Assembly: GCF_036241575.1 (NCBI RefSeq)
Contig: NZ_CP108455.1
Coordinates: 6,183,001-6,247,000, forward strand
Direction: 5' to 3'
DNA from: Streptomyces sp. NBC_01267
GTDB taxonomy: Bacteria > Actinomycetota > Actinomycetes > Streptomycetales > Streptomycetaceae
Length of the DNA: 64,000 nucleotides
In this document: piece after piece, positions 39,101 to 47,843 of the stretch
Position numbering within the stretch: the stretch's first letter is position 1
How the letters are laid out: every line of letters starts with the position of its first letter
Translations under genes and position numbers: made by a program
Notes under the pieces: model-generated
Databases searched by the model: none
Told to the model about the DNA's origin: nothing
What the model saw: the letters and a program-made list of their open reading frames with translations, nothing else

Positions 39101-42100
39101 TCGCCGACCATGCGATGGGCGGGGCCGTGCTGTTCCCGGGAACGGGCTTCGTCGAGCTGGCCGTCCGGGCGGGCGACGAGGTCGGCTGCGACGCACTCGA
39201 CGAACTCGTCATCGGGGCACCGCTGGTGCTGCACCGGCAGGGCGGCACCCGCATCCAGGTACGGGTGGGGGAGCCCGACGCGTCAGGGAGACGTCCGGTG
39301 GCCGTGTACTCCTGCTCCGAGGACGGCGACGGGGACGCCCCGGGCCCCGAGGGCGGGACGGAGTGGACCCGGCACGCGTCCGGCTTCCTCACCGGCACGG
39401 ACCGAGCCGCCGTACCAGAGCCCTCGCCCCAGACCCCGTTCGACTTCACGGTCTGGCCGCCGAACGGCGCCGAGGCGGTGCCGGTCGACGGGGTCTACGA
39501 CGGCCTGGCCGCGAGCGGGCACGGCTACGGCCCCGCTTTCCAGGGGCTGCGCGCCCTGTGGCGACGCGGCGACGAGACCTTCGCCGAGGTCGAACTGCCG
39601 GTCCCGGCCGGGGAGTTCGGAATCCATCCCGCGCTGCTCGACGCCGCACTGCACGCCGACATCGTCGGCGGACAGCCGGAGGAGGACGGGGTGCTGCGGC
39701 TCCCGTTCTCCTGGCACGACGTCCGGCTGTCGGCCTCCGGAGCGACGGCGCTGCGCGTGCGGCTCCGGCGCGGCGCGGACGGCGGGTGCGCCGTGGAGGC
39801 CGCCGACCGGAGCGGGACGCCGGTGATCTCCATCGGGGCGTTCCGGACCCGGCCGGTCTCCCCGGCCGCGACGGTCTCCGGGGCGGCCCCGCTCCGGGAC
39901 GCGTTGTTCCGCACCGACTGGACGCCGGTCGCGGCGCCCGCCGTGGTCCCCGACCGGCGGTGGGCGGTGGTCGGCGCCGTCGGGGCGCCGACCGACGCCG
40001 TGTGGACCTACCCCGATCTGGCCGCTGTCGGGGCCTCGGCGGGGGCCTCGGAGGGGGAGGGCGCGGCGCCGGACTTCGTCCTCGTGCCGCTTGAGCCCGT
40101 CGACTCCACGGCAGCCGACGGCGCCGCGCAGGCACCCTCGGCGACCGCCGTGCGTACGGCGGTCCTGGACGCGCTGGACCGGATCAGGGAGTGGCTGGCG
40201 GACGAACGGCTGGCCTCCTCGCGGCTGGTGCTGGCGACCCGTGGCGCGGTCTCCACCGCGGCCGGTGACACGGTCGGTGACCTGGCACACGCGGCCGTAT
40301 GGGGACTGGCGCGCTCGGCGCAGTCCGAACACCCGGGCCGGATCGTGCTCGCCGACCTCGACCCCGCCGCCCGGGATCGCTCGGGCATGGCCGCCGTGGC
40401 CGCGCTGGCCGCCGCGGTCGAGTCGGGTGAGGAACAGTTCGCGCTGCGGTCGGGCGACGTACTCGTGCCCCGGCTGGTCCGCGTACCGGTCCCGGACACC
40501 GACCGGACCGCGACACCGCTCGATCCCGAAGGCGTGGTGCTGATCACCGGCGGTACCGGGACGCTCGGCCGGCTGTTCGCCCGGCATCTGGTGGCGGCGA
40601 GGGGGGCCCGGCACCTGCTGCTGGTCAGCCGGACCGGACAGCGCGCCGAGGGCGCCCGGGAACTGGTGGCGGAGCTCGCCGAAGCGGGGGCGCGGGCCGA
40701 GACCGTCTCCTGCGACGTGGCCGACCCGGACGCGCTGGCAGCGCTCGTCGGCGGTCTGGACCGGCCGCTGACCGCGGTGATCCACACCGCGGGCGTACTG
40801 GACGACGGGGTGCTCGCTTCGCTGACGCCCGAACGCGTCGACCGGGTGCTGCGGCCCAAGGCCGACGCCGCACTCCACCTGCACGAGCTGACCCGGCACA
40901 CCGACCTCGCCGAGTTCGTGGTGTTCTCCTCGGTGGCCGGTGTGCTCGGCGGGCCCGGCCAGGCCAACTACGCGGCGGCCAACGCCTTCCTGGACGCCCT
41001 GGTGCAGCACCGGCGCGCCCAGGGACTGCCCGGGACCGCGCTGGCCTGGGGGCTGTGGGTACCGCAGGACGGCACCGGGATGGCCGCCGGGCTCTCCGCG
41101 ACGGACCGCGGCCGGATGTCCAGGGACGGGATGCGCGCGCTCTCCCCGGCCCAGGGGCTCGCCCTGTTCGACGCGGCGGCGGGCCACGACGAAGCGGTCC
41201 TGGTGGCCGCGCGTATCGACCCCGCGGCACGGCGCGCGGACACGGAACCCGTGCCCGCGCTGCTGCGTGGGCTGGTACGCCGCCCCGCCCGGCGCACCGC
41301 GGACAGCGGCCCCGGCGCGGCGGCGAGCCTGCTGCAGCGGCTGGCGGGCCGCTCCGCGCCCGAGCGGCAGGACATCCTGCTGGCACTGGTACGGAGCGAG
41401 GTGGCCGCCGTGCTCGGCTTCACCGGGCCGGATGCCATCGCCCCGGCGCAGAGCCTCGGCGAGGCGGGCTTCGACTCGCTCACCGCTGTGGAACTGCGCA
41501 ACCGGCTGGGCGCGGCGACCGCCCTGCGGCTGCCGACGACCCTGGTCTTCGACCGCCCGACGCCCACCGCACTCGCCGAGCACCTGGCGGAGCAACTGCC
41601 CGCCGGGGCGCCGGATCCCGCGTCCGCGCAGCCCGGGTCCGCGTCCGTACAGCCTCAGTCCGTGAAGTCCGTGAAGTCCGTGAAGTCCGTGAAGTCCGTG
41701 CAGTCCGTGCAGTCCGTGCAGTCCGTGCGGTCCGTGCGGTCCGTGCCCGGCCGGTACGCGGCCGACGGGGAAGCGGACACCTCCCCGACACTCGGCACCC
41801 TGTTCCGCGAAGCCTGCCGCTCCGGCCGGTCCGCCCAGGGCTTCGCGTTCCTGCGCGGCGCGGCCGAGTTGCGCCCCTCGTTCACCTCGCCCGGCGACTT
41901 CGGACGGGACCGCGCCCCGGTCGCACTCAGCTCGGGCACCGGTGCGCCCACCCTCGTCTGCCTCAGCTCGTACGTGGCACTCGGTGGTGTGCACGAGTAC
42001 GCCCGCTTCGCCTCGCACTTCCGGGGCGAGCGCGCGGTCCGGGCCCTGCCGAACCCCGGGTTCGGCGAGGGTGAACCGCTCCCGCTCACCCGGCGTACCG

Positions 42101-42618
42101 TCGTCGAGGCGCAGACCGCACTCGTGCAGCAGTGCGCGGAGGGCGGCCCCTTCGTGCTCGTCGGCTCCTCGTCGGGCGGTCTGCTCGCCCATGAAGTCGC
42201 GTGCGGACTGGCCGGGTCGGGCACGCCCCCGGACGCGGTGGTCCTGCTGGACAGCTATGTACCGACCGGCGTGGAATCCTCGCTCGACGCCTTCCGCGAC
42301 GCCCTCGTAGAGGGAATGTACGAGCGGCAGGGCGCCTTCGGGGCGATGGACTTCACCCGGCTGACGGCCATGAGCCGTTACTTCGAGCTGTTCGCGGAAT
42401 GGCGCGCGGCACCGCTGTCCGTGCCCACGCTGCTGGTCCGCGCCTCGCAGCCGCTGCCGTCGGCCGGCGGAGGGGACTGGCAGGCCCACTGGCCGGGCGC
42501 ACGGACCACCGTGGACGTACCGGGGGACCACTTCACCATGATGGAGACGCACGCGGCCACGACAGCGCGGGCGGTACGCGAATGGCTCGGCGCGGAACCG
42601 GGACCCGACGGGTCCTGA
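33145..42618 (+). CDS. self-contained type I PKS: CoL-(inactive KR)-ACP-KS-AT-DH-KR-ACP-TE
   Basis: The protein has 3157 residues. Residues ~1-510 are a CoA-ligase-like loading domain ([20 protein letters not shown], Lys near 500 in IGKVV). Residues ~515-960 are a KR remnant with neither GxGxxG nor the Tyr/Asn pair. ACP1 Ser1016 follows. KS has Cys1252 in DTACSSS, plus EGHGTG and NIGHTQ. AT has GHSVGE and HAFHS (near 1779), hence malonyl-CoA. DH has His1989 in [14 protein letters not shown] and Asp in [10 protein letters not shown] has GGTGTLG, LDD and NYAAAN (active, B-type). ACP2 Ser2778. A repetitive linker (~2838-2866) leads to TE with Ser3009 (GSSSGG). CoL-inactive KR-ACP resembles FkbB/RapA starters, yet a TE ends the same chain, so it should release a once-extended 2,3-unsaturated acid. 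Confidence 0.93.
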   Translation: MLRTELIRPLHELIAEHAARLGDKTAFRDDRRGVTYAELHQRTGRLAGQLAGLGLERGRCAALLLGNCLEMVESYLAVARSSAIGVPLNPHATDAELEHLLTDSGAVVLVTDPAHLDQVLRVLPRHERLRVVVTGDGPLPDGVARFDTLMATDAPQPPRDDAQLDDTAWMLYTSGTTGTPKGVLSTHRKSMWGVAACYAPVLGLDESDRVLWPLPLSHTVAHNLCVLGVVAVGATARIMDGLAVDEIVTALREEQSTFVCGVPTLYQHILESARGTVLGTSALRVCMVAGSGCSAALHHSFEEALGVRLLDSYGSTETGGPITTNSPTGPRIAGSCGLPVPGLTVRLTDPRTGAEAAEGREGEIWVDSPALMLGYHGRPEATAEVLADGWYRTGDLARRDDDGYLTITGRIKELIIRGGENIHPREVEDVVSEVPGVVEAAVVGKPHELLGEVPVAFVVPGPGGVDPDRLLATCRARLSYFKVPAEVYEVDRIPRTAIGKVVRQSLLDLPARVRLGGVSHHDALLRTEWVPVPTARDEGADGGGGDGEALPGFDVLACPPDPATGPYEATERVRSRVTDWLAGEHPLPARLLVVTRGAVAAAPGAEPRDVAHAPVQGLLRSVQAEHPGRIVLVDLDPDTDVAADVDAEPGPDLDAGSGSGSDSGFDARRAVEAVEAAEVSGAREPQFALRAGAVLVPRLARVPAREGEAGDAAVLDPEGLVWVAGWTTAPGADLARHLVTAYGARHLLLTGHGPAEPAEPAGSGAELSVERFRSELAELGAGATVAECDPADRNALAALFGSLDRPLTAVVQVDAATGPGSLPSRMAAAAQLHELMLTQAPEAHLVYASAAAQPGSAEESEHAPVTAYLDALAQQRRARGLPAVSVAWGPWAARADRVSLSTQQGAALFDRALTGADAALVAARLDLTGTGTRPGTETGPVPGLLRALVAPRQDAAGPDAELLARRLAESSRAERERILLELVRSEITAVLGPVRGPQDLHDVTTDTAFKDLGLDSLTAVRLRDRLASAVGVRLPATLAFDFPTPAAVAGHLLTELFGHEAPPADDSRASGQAAAEADEPVAVVAMGCRFPGGVSSAEDLWRLVMAESDVMGAFPEDRGWDTENLFDADPDRAGRSYAPAGGFLHDADRFDAAHFGISPREALAMDPQQRLLLECSWETFERAGIDPTSLKGSRTGVFAGVMFGEYGTRLHRRIPEGVEGYLGNGSAGSVASGRISYSFGLEGPAITVDTACSSSLVALHLAARSLRSGECSLALAGGVTVMSTPSPFVEFSRQRALSPTGRCKAFSSTADGTAFGEGVGLILLERLSDARRNGHPVLAVIRGSAVNQDGASNGLTAPNGPSQQRVVRQALAAARLTPGEVDAVEGHGTGTTLGDPIEAQALLATYGQGRPADRPLWLGSLKSNIGHTQAAAGVAGVIKTVMAIRHGMLPRTLHVEQPTGHVDWSAGSVRLLTESTPWPETGRPRRAAVSSFGVSGTNAHLVLEQAPRTDPARSAPRPARTRPTAVPWVLSARSEPALHAQVERVREAAAGLDPWDAAFSLATGRAGLEYRAAVVGGDFSRIRTGRAHAGRLAVLFTGQGAQHPGMGGELCGAQPAYAAAFDEVCAALDRHLDRPLREVIADGSGLLDLTAYTQPALFAHEVALFRLLTSWGLRPDAVCGHSVGELTAAHVAGVLTLADAATLVAARGRLIQALPAGGVMVPVRATEAEIRPLLGAGVDIAAVNGPRAVVLAGDRDAVLSLAARFTGAGRAVKELRVSHAFHSARMEPMLADFRKVADGLTYRPPRIPIVSNVTGRFVDGDDICSADHWVRHVRQEVRFADGVRSLYEDGVRTFLEIGPDGPLTAAAQDCLSDVEPAGELRFVAAQRRTSAQLPALADALGALYTTGTDLDWPAFFAGSGARRTDLPTYAFQRERYWLEAGAAPDDPASLGQRSAAHALLGAAVRLADGEGVLLTGRLAVRSQPWLADHAMGGAVLFPGTGFVELAVRAGDEVGCDALDELVIGAPLVLHRQGGTRIQVRVGEPDASGRRPVAVYSCSEDGDGDAPGPEGGTEWTRHASGFLTGTDRAAVPEPSPQTPFDFTVWPPNGAEAVPVDGVYDGLAASGHGYGPAFQGLRALWRRGDETFAEVELPVPAGEFGIHPALLDAALHADIVGGQPEEDGVLRLPFSWHDVRLSASGATALRVRLRRGADGGCAVEAADRSGTPVISIGAFRTRPVSPAATVSGAAPLRDALFRTDWTPVAAPAVVPDRRWAVVGAVGAPTDAVWTYPDLAAVGASAGASEGEGAAPDFVLVPLEPVDSTAADGAAQAPSATAVRTAVLDALDRIREWLADERLASSRLVLATRGAVSTAAGDTVGDLAHAAVWGLARSAQSEHPGRIVLADLDPAARDRSGMAAVAALAAAVESGEEQFALRSGDVLVPRLVRVPVPDTDRTATPLDPEGVVLITGGTGTLGRLFARHLVAARGARHLLLVSRTGQRAEGARELVAELAEAGARAETVSCDVADPDALAALVGGLDRPLTAVIHTAGVLDDGVLASLTPERVDRVLRPKADAALHLHELTRHTDLAEFVVFSSVAGVLGGPGQANYAAANAFLDALVQHRRAQGLPGTALAWGLWVPQDGTGMAAGLSATDRGRMSRDGMRALSPAQGLALFDAAAGHDEAVLVAARIDPAARRADTEPVPALLRGLVRRPARRTADSGPGAAASLLQRLAGRSAPERQDILLALVRSEVAAVLGFTGPDAIAPAQSLGEAGFDSLTAVELRNRLGAATALRLPTTLVFDRPTPTALAEHLAEQLPAGAPDPASAQPGSASVQPQSVKSVKSVKSVKSVQSVQSVQSVRSVRSVPGRYAADGEADTSPTLGTLFREACRSGRSAQGFAFLRGAAELRPSFTSPGDFGRDRAPVALSSGTGAPTLVCLSSYVALGGVHEYARFASHFRGERAVRALPNPGFGEGEPLPLTRRTVVEAQTALVQQCAEGGPFVLVGSSSGGLLAHEVACGLAGSGTPPDAVVLLDSYVPTGVESSLDAFRDALVEGMYERQGAFGAMDFTRLTAMSRYFELFAEWRAAPLSVPTLLVRASQPLPSAGGGDWQAHWPGARTTVDVPGDHFTMMETHAATTARAVREWLGAEPGPDGS
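41656..41742 (+). repeat. 9-base tandem repeat in the ACP2-TE linker
   Basis: Nine-base units tccgtgaag (x4), tccgtgcag (x3) and tccgtgcgg (x2) encode SVK, SVQ and SVR repeats between ACP2 and TE. The block pattern of variants shows stepwise duplication. Confidence 0.92.
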
Positions 42619-42638
42619 CATCCGCGCGGAGCACGATC

Positions 42639-42672
42639 GCCGCCGCCCGCACCGGACGGGCCGGGCGGCGGC
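42639..42672. terminator. bidirectional terminator between PKS and acyltransferase genes
   Basis: An 11-base stem (42639-42649 with 42662-42672) and 12-base loop lie between the convergent stops at 42618 and 42677. Confidence 0.65.
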
Positions 42673-42676
42673 CCGG

Positions 42677-43636
42677 TCAGCCGCGGCTCAGCGGGACACC
42701 GTGCTCGAAGACCGCCGCGACCGCCTGCGGCAGCGCCCGCGGCGAGTCGACGAACACCACGGGGAACGGGTAGTGGAGCGCGTTCATGACCGGCGACGGC
42801 CCCACGACCAGGGCGAGTTGGGTGCCGTGCCGCTTCATCTCCTCGCAGAGGTGGACCACGCTCACCGGCTTCACCACGTTGTCGACGAACATGTCACGCA
42901 CTTCACCGGCCCGGGTGAGTGTCTTCTGCTCCAGGCACGAGCAGAGCGGCAGGACCGGGTCGGTGAACGGGAGCGTGTCGATGTACTCCCGGCTCGATCT
43001 CCGGGCACTTTCGCGCAGCGGGCTGTGCACCGCGACATCGACGCCCTCGGTGACGTTGATGACGCCCTCGGGCTCCTGGGCGGCCAGTTTCTCCAGCGAG
43101 TCGCGGTAGCCGCAGAGCAGTTGGATACGGATCCTTCCGCCGGCATCCAAACCGAAGTCACCGCTCAGGAAGACCCCTTCGCGCTGTTCCCCGTAGTAGT
43201 GGTCCGGGTCGTAGTCGAGCGCCAGATAGGCCGCCGCGATGCCCTCGGCGCGCTCGCCCCCGGCCGGGTCGACCCCGTGCCGGCCGCGGAGCAGTATGCT
43301 CATCAGCTCTCTGCGGCCGATGGCCCCGGCGACGCAACTGCTGACCATCCCGCCCAGGCTGAGCCCGCCGACCACGGTCGGCCGCAGCCCCTTCCCGGAC
43401 AGCACGTCCTGGATGCCGAGCTGCGCCGCCGCGAGGCCGATGGAGACCGCCTGGATGCGCTGCTCGTCGTCGTCGTAGTTCCCGTTCTGACGCAGCAGGG
43501 CCTCGACACTCAGCCCGGTCCACGCGGACGCCTGGGCGAACGACTCGCGTACCTCCGGGGATTCGTCGTAGAACTCGATGACTCGGTCCGGTTCGTACTG
43601 GAAAAGGTTCGTACCGAAGATGGACGCGAGAGCCAC
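42677..43636 (-). CDS. discrete FabD-like acyltransferase
   Basis: The protein has 319 residues; GTG 43636 with GAGGTGA upstream. The nucleophile elbow GGLSLGGMVSSCVAG, an Arg in LLRGRHGVD and a His in VAVHSPLRES match the FabD/trans-AT fold. Family members load malonyl-type units onto carrier proteins or act as proofreading hydrolases. Every PKS module visible here has its own AT, so a proofreading role or service to the KAS III-like protein is more likely than trans-AT extension. The elbow has Gly-Gly where FabD usually has Gly-Glu, which may favour hydrolysis; this is inference. Confidence 0.85.
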   Translation of the reverse strand: MALASIFGTNLFQYEPDRVIEFYDESPEVRESFAQASAWTGLSVEALLRQNGNYDDDEQRIQAVSIGLAAAQLGIQDVLSGKGLRPTVVGGLSLGGMVSSCVAGAIGRRELMSILLRGRHGVDPAGGERAEGIAAAYLALDYDPDHYYGEQREGVFLSGDFGLDAGGRIRIQLLCGYRDSLEKLAAQEPEGVINVTEGVDVAVHSPLRESARRSSREYIDTLPFTDPVLPLCSCLEQKTLTRAGEVRDMFVDNVVKPVSVVHLCEEMKRHGTQLALVVGPSPVMNALHYPFPVVFVDSPRALPQAVAAVFEHGVPLSRG

Positions 43637-43687
43637 GGTGTCACCTCGATGGAGAAATATCCCGGAAGGTCCGGGGATCTCACCAGG

Positions 43688-43703
43688 CTAGGGACGGGAG
43701 TCG
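43688..43703. promoter_or_regulatory. half-site CTAGGGA in divergent promoter
   Basis: CTAGGGACGGGAGTCG has a perfect left half (CTAGGGA) of the PimM-type operator but a poor right half (9 of 16 overall). It lies between the acyltransferase and esterase starts. Confidence 0.2.
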
Positions 43704-43780
43704 AGTGACTCTTCCAGACTTGGCACCCGGTGCCGAAACGGTTCCCCTGTTGCGGCGGGGCCGGTTGGTACAGTTCCCGG

Positions 43781-44965
43781 GTGCCGATCGGATATCTGGT
43801 GACGACGACGCTGGTCGCGGCGTGCACATGGTTCGCTCTGGCGCCGCTGCGCCGTCCGTGGACCCTGGCCCTCCTCAGCTTCCGCTTCGGCTTCCTCCTC
43901 AACGAGCTCCCGTTCCTGGTCCTTTACTGGATCGTCGCCTCCACCCTGCTGGCCGTCAGTCAGGGTGACACCGGATCGCCCGGGGGCCGGGCGGTCCTCG
44001 GGCTGGCCGTCCTCACGGCGCTCGGGCTCCTCGTCCTCGCCCGTCGCGGGATGCGGGCGGGCCCGGTGGTGGACGCGGCCCTGGACGACGGTCTCGGCGC
44101 GGGCTGGCGTACCGCTGTCGATGCCGGTACCGCGTCCCCGCTACGCCGCCGACTCCCGTACGGCCGCATCATGTTCGCGCCCTTCGCGGTCCGCAGCCGG
44201 GCGGTCGAGAGGCTGGCGGACATCAGTTACGGGCCTGCCGGTGTGCGCAACCAGCTCGATGTCTACCGCCACCGTTCCCGGCCCACCGGCAGCCCGGTCC
44301 TGGTGCATCTGCACGGCGGACGCCTGGTCAGCGGAAGCAAGAACCGTGAGGCGCTGCCGCTCATCCACCGGCTCGCCGCCCAGGGCTGGTTGTGCGTCAG
44401 CGCCAACTACCGGCTGAGTCCGGCCGCGACGTTCCCGGACCACCTGGTCGACGTCAAGAAGGTGCTGGCCTGGGTGCGTGAGCACGGGCACGAGTACGGC
44501 GCGGACCCCTCGACGGTGTTCGTGGCGGGCAGCTCCTCGGGCGCCCAGCTGGCGGCGCTGGCGGCTCTGACGTCCGGCGACCCGCAGTTCCAGCCCGGGT
44601 TCGAGAGCGCGGACACCTCCGTCACCGGCGCCGTCTGCCTGTACGGGTACTACGGCAGCCTCGGCTCCGGGGAACGCGTCCCCTCGTCGCCCCTGTCGTA
44701 CGCGAGCGCCGACGCACCCCCGTTCTTCGTGGCGCACGGCGACCGGGACACGGTGCTGTCGGCGGACGGCGCCCGGCGCTTCGTCGAGACACTGCGCGGC
44801 ACCTCCCCGCGCCCCGTGGTCTACGCCCGACTACCCGGTGCACAGCACTCGTTCGACCTGTTCACCTCGCTCCGCTTCGAGTCGGTCGTCGACGGTGTCG
44901 AGGCGTTCACGGCCTGGGTGCGCGCCACGCGTGAGAGCCCGCGCGAGGAACCCACCGAGGCGTGA
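43781..44965 (+). CDS. membrane-anchored alpha/beta hydrolase (HSL/esterase family)
   Basis: The protein has 394 residues from GTG 43781; an upstream in-frame GTG (43730) is possible but would put a charged stretch ahead of the membrane helix. Residues ~5-115 hold about three hydrophobic helices. The catalytic domain shows the oxyanion HLHGGRLVSGS, NYRLSPAATFPDHL and the nucleophile in FVAGSSSGAQLA, with Asp in HGDRD and His in GAQHSFD. It is a lipase/esterase on the membrane. It could process or deacylate the product, or be unrelated; it diverges from the acyltransferase gene. Confidence 0.82.
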   Translation: MPIGYLVTTTLVAACTWFALAPLRRPWTLALLSFRFGFLLNELPFLVLYWIVASTLLAVSQGDTGSPGGRAVLGLAVLTALGLLVLARRGMRAGPVVDAALDDGLGAGWRTAVDAGTASPLRRRLPYGRIMFAPFAVRSRAVERLADISYGPAGVRNQLDVYRHRSRPTGSPVLVHLHGGRLVSGSKNREALPLIHRLAAQGWLCVSANYRLSPAATFPDHLVDVKKVLAWVREHGHEYGADPSTVFVAGSSSGAQLAALAALTSGDPQFQPGFESADTSVTGAVCLYGYYGSLGSGERVPSSPLSYASADAPPFFVAHGDRDTVLSADGARRFVETLRGTSPRPVVYARLPGAQHSFDLFTSLRFESVVDGVEAFTAWVRATRESPREEPTEA

Positions 44966-45016
44966 ACCCGTCGCGCCGCCGATGGCCGGGCTCCCGCTTT
45001 TCACACCCCTCAACTA

Positions 45017-45032
45017 CCAGGGAGATGCCCGG
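45017..45032. promoter_or_regulatory. possible PAS-LuxR operator
   Basis: CCAGGGAGATGCCCGG matches 12 of 16 positions of CTVGGGAWWTCCCBAG and is itself nearly palindromic. It lies 66-81 bases upstream of the ketoisomerase start. Confidence 0.4.
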
Positions 45033-45097
45033 TATTTGCTCCGTAGTCTGACGTCGCCGTGGCCGCGGCGCGACGGACAGGAGCGAGGAGAAGCTAC

Positions 45098-45541
45098 ATG
45101 GCGGCGACCATCACCGGGACGTCCGTCGGCAGGGTGAAGCCCACCCGGCTGATCGGACTGGAACAGCACAAGGACGAGCGCGGATGTGTGTCCGTCGTCG
45201 AGTCCGACCACACTGCGGGATTCCCGGTCGAACGGGTCTACTTCCTCCACGACCTGGCGAGCGGCACCTCCCGCGGCGGGCATGCGCACCGCCAGCTGGA
45301 GCAGCTCTTCATAGCCGCCCACGGGAGTTTCACCATCAGGCTCGACGACGGCCACCACCAGGCCGAGTACGAACTGAACGACCCGGGGACCGGCCTGTAC
45401 GTGGGGCCGATGGTGTGGCGGGACCTCAGCGGGTTCTCCGACGGCGGAGTCTGTCTGGTGCTGGCCTCCCAGCACTACGAGGAGGCGGACTACTACCGCG
45501 ACTACGAGGAGTTCCTGCGGGACAGCCGGCAGTTCGGGTAG
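45098..45541 (+). CDS. dTDP-4-keto-6-deoxyhexose 3,4-ketoisomerase (FdtA/QdtA-like cupin)
   Basis: The protein has 147 residues; ATG 45098 with GAGGAGAAG upstream. The single cupin domain carries GGHAHRQLEQLFIAAHGSF, the catalytic-type His region of RmlC-like sugar isomerases, and ends near YYRDYEEFL as FdtA/QdtA do. It moves the keto group of dTDP-4-keto-6-deoxyglucose from C4 to C3, preparing C3 for amination. It converges on the aminotransferase gene that would act next, making a dTDP-3-amino-3,6-dideoxyhexose. Confidence 0.88.
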   Translation: MAATITGTSVGRVKPTRLIGLEQHKDERGCVSVVESDHTAGFPVERVYFLHDLASGTSRGGHAHRQLEQLFIAAHGSFTIRLDDGHHQAEYELNDPGTGLYVGPMVWRDLSGFSDGGVCLVLASQHYEEADYYRDYEEFLRDSRQFG

Positions 45542-45562
45542 CCGGAAGCAGTCCGTACGGGG

Positions 45563-45592
45563 CCGCGCCGGTCCGCAGCAGGACCGGCGCGG
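45563..45592. terminator. bidirectional terminator
   Basis: A 12-base perfect stem (45563-45574 with 45581-45592) and 6-base loop sit between the convergent ketoisomerase and aminotransferase genes. Confidence 0.75.
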
Positions 45593-45634
45593 ACTCTCAT
45601 CTCACCGTGCGGGCGGGCGGCGCCGCCGGACGCC

Positions 45635-46858
45635 TCACGTCGCGAGACCGACGGCCGGACGGAGCCGCCGGCGCGCGGTCACTTCGTGCCCGTACGCCAC
45701 CGCGGTCCGGATGACCTCACCGATCAGCAGGATGTCGTCGGTGTCCACCTGCGGACCTGTGGGCAGCGCGAGCAACTGCCCGCAGAGTTCCTCGGAGCGG
45801 GGAAGCCGTACGGGCGGTGCGCCGATGTACGGCGTCATCTGCTGCATGACCTGGGAGAAGTAGGGCTGGGCCAGGATGTTCTCGGCGCGCAGCACGTCGA
45901 GCAGTACGTCGCGGTGCAGCCCGGCCGCCCCCGCCACGACATTGACCATCATGTAGTGGTGGTTGTTGCGGTTGGGTCCCTCGAACTCCAGGACCGTCAC
46001 ACCGGGGATCCCGGTGAGCGCGCTCCGGTACTGCTCGTAGTTGGTGCGGTTGCGCGCGATGGTGGCGTCGAGCCCTTCCAGCGAGGTGAGGCCCATGGCG
46101 GCGGCTGCCTCGCTCAGCTTGCCGTTGGTGCCGACCGCCTGCACGGTGCCGTCCTTGCCGAACCCGAAGTTCCGTTCGGCCCGCATCCGTTCGGCCAGCG
46201 CGTCGTCGTCCGTCACGATGGCACCGCCCTCGAAGCTGTTCACGATCTTCGTGGCGTGGAAGCTGAACACCTCCGCATGACCCAGGCCGCCGACGGGTAC
46301 GTCACCGTACGAACAGCCCAGGGCTGGCGCGGCGTCGAAGTACAGACGCAGTCCGTAACTCTCGGCGATCTTCTCCAGCCGGGCCACGTCGCAGACCTGC
46401 CCCCAGAGATGGACTCCGATGATCGCCCGCGTCCGGTCCGTGATGAGTGCTTCCACCTGCTCCGGGTCGATCAGGCCGGTCACCGGGTCGACATCGCAGA
46501 AGACAGGGGTGAGACCGCGCCACTTCACCGCGTGCGCGGTGGCCGGGAAGGTCAGCGACGGCACGATCACCTCGTCACCGGGGGCGCCGCCGGTCGCCAG
46601 GTCGCCGACCAGCAGTTGGAGCGCGACCGTCGCATTGCACAGGGAGACACAGTGGCGGACCTGGGCCAGCTCGGCCACCCGCGCTTCGAACTCGTACATC
46701 ATCGGCCCCATGTTGGACAGCCATTCGTTGTCCAGGACCTGGTTCATCCGCTCCAGGAACCGCTCACGGTCTCCGGTGTTGGGGCGGCCCACCCGGCGGT
46801 TTTCGCTGAACGCGGGCCGTCCGCCGAACAGCGCGAGCTGTTGAATGCTGTCTCTCAT
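45635..46858 (-). CDS. DegT/DnrJ/EryC1-family sugar aminotransferase
   Basis: The protein has 407 residues; ATG at 46856-46858 with AAGGA 10 bases upstream (an in-frame GTG six codons earlier would lose that site). Fold-type I PLP features: SLCNATVALQLL, VPSLTFPATAHAV, the cofactor Asp in YFDAAPALGCSYG and the Schiff-base Lys in FSFHATKIVNSFEGGAI. The usual AAH after the Asp is AAP here. Paired with the 3,4-ketoisomerase it should add the 3-amino group of a 3-amino-3,6-dideoxysugar. No sugar N-methyltransferase is in the window. Confidence 0.93.
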   Translation of the reverse strand: MRDSIQQLALFGGRPAFSENRRVGRPNTGDRERFLERMNQVLDNEWLSNMGPMMYEFEARVAELAQVRHCVSLCNATVALQLLVGDLATGGAPGDEVIVPSLTFPATAHAVKWRGLTPVFCDVDPVTGLIDPEQVEALITDRTRAIIGVHLWGQVCDVARLEKIAESYGLRLYFDAAPALGCSYGDVPVGGLGHAEVFSFHATKIVNSFEGGAIVTDDDALAERMRAERNFGFGKDGTVQAVGTNGKLSEAAAAMGLTSLEGLDATIARNRTNYEQYRSALTGIPGVTVLEFEGPNRNNHHYMMVNVVAGAAGLHRDVLLDVLRAENILAQPYFSQVMQQMTPYIGAPPVRLPRSEELCGQLLALPTGPQVDTDDILLIGEVIRTAVAYGHEVTARRRLRPAVGLAT

Positions 46859-47039
46859 CTGAAGGTCGTCCTTCACAAACCATGGGTGTCACGTGATCCC
46901 GTCGGCATTTCCTTGTTCACGGCGGCGCCGGCCCTGAGGTGCCGGGCGGTGAGCCCTGGCCGGGGCCGCGACATGGGGGGTGGTGGGGGAGGCCTTTCGG
47001 GCGGCCGGAGGAGGGCCGCGGGCGCGCGGGCGCACGCGA

Positions 47040-47843
47040 TCAGATCCTCCGCCGGTAGGCGCGGATCGCCAGCGGGGCGAAGACGAGGGTGAGGCCCGCC
47101 GCCCAGCCCAGCGTCCAGTACACCGAGTTGCCGAGCGGGCCGCCCGACATGAGCGCGCGCATCGCGGTCGCCTCGTGGGAGATCGGATTGACGTTGGCCC
47201 AGGCCGCCAGCCAGCCGGGCATGGTGTCGGTCTTCACGTACACGTTGCTGCCGAAGGTGAGCGGGAAGAGCAGCACGCTGCTGAACAGATGCACGGTGGT
47301 GGCCGACTTGGCGAGCAGCCCCACCAGCATCGACACCCAGGCCAGACCCATGCCGAACACAGCGGCGAGCCAGAGCGCGGCAAGGGTCTTGATCAGCCCG
47401 GTGCGCATCTCGAAGCCCTGGAGCGCACCGCAGGTCAGCAACATGACCAGGCCGGACGCGAAGCGCACCATGTCGCCGATCAGATGCCCCATCAGCGGGG
47501 CGAACCGGGCGATCGGCAGGGACCGCAGCCGGTCGAACACCCCGTTGTTGATGTCCTGGTTGAGACCGGCGCCGCTGCTGAGGACCGAGAAGACCGCCGA
47601 CTGCGCGATCAGGCCCGGCAGGGCGTACTGGAGGTAGGTGTGCGAGTCCCCGGAGATCGCGCCCCCGAAGACGTACACCAGGAGGACGATCACCATCAGC
47701 GGCTGGATGATGGCGAAGCCGAGGATCTCGGCCGGGTTCGCCTTGAGGTGCGCCAGATTGCGCCAGGCCAGGGTCAGACAGTTACGGATGACCATGGACG
47801 GTTCGAGCCGGTGCCTCACCGGCGCCTCGGCGATCGCGCTCAT
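47040..47843 (-). CDS. ABC-2 type exporter permease (DrrB-like)
   Basis: The protein has 267 residues with about six hydrophobic helices, including EILGFAIIQPLMVIVLLVYV, and the ABC-2 signature near DINNGVFDRLRSLPIARFAP typical of DrrB-type drug exporters. It forms the membrane part of an exporter with the ATPase encoded immediately upstream (start overlaps the ATPase stop by 4 bases). In this setting it most likely exports the glycosylated polyketide and gives self-resistance. Confidence 0.93.
   Translation of the reverse strand: MSAIAEAPVRHRLEPSMVIRNCLTLAWRNLAHLKANPAEILGFAIIQPLMVIVLLVYVFGGAISGDSHTYLQYALPGLIAQSAVFSVLSSGAGLNQDINNGVFDRLRSLPIARFAPLMGHLIGDMVRFASGLVMLLTCGALQGFEMRTGLIKTLAALWLAAVFGMGLAWVSMLVGLLAKSATTVHLFSSVLLFPLTFGSNVYVKTDTMPGWLAAWANVNPISHEATAMRALMSGGPLGNSVYWTLGWAAGLTLVFAPLAIRAYRRRI

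Noticed and set aside
33145..42618. CoL-PKS as the starter protein feeding the main PKS at 52765
   Set aside because: It ends in a thioesterase, and the main PKS has its own KSQ-AT-ACP loading module, so a direct hand-over is not supported.
33112..42621. Long open frames on the minus strand opposite the CoL-PKS (over 1000-2000 codons)
   Set aside because: They mirror the PKS reading frame through extreme GC3 bias; translations are Arg/Gly/Pro-rich with no recognisable domain, while the plus strand encodes a complete, ordered PKS.
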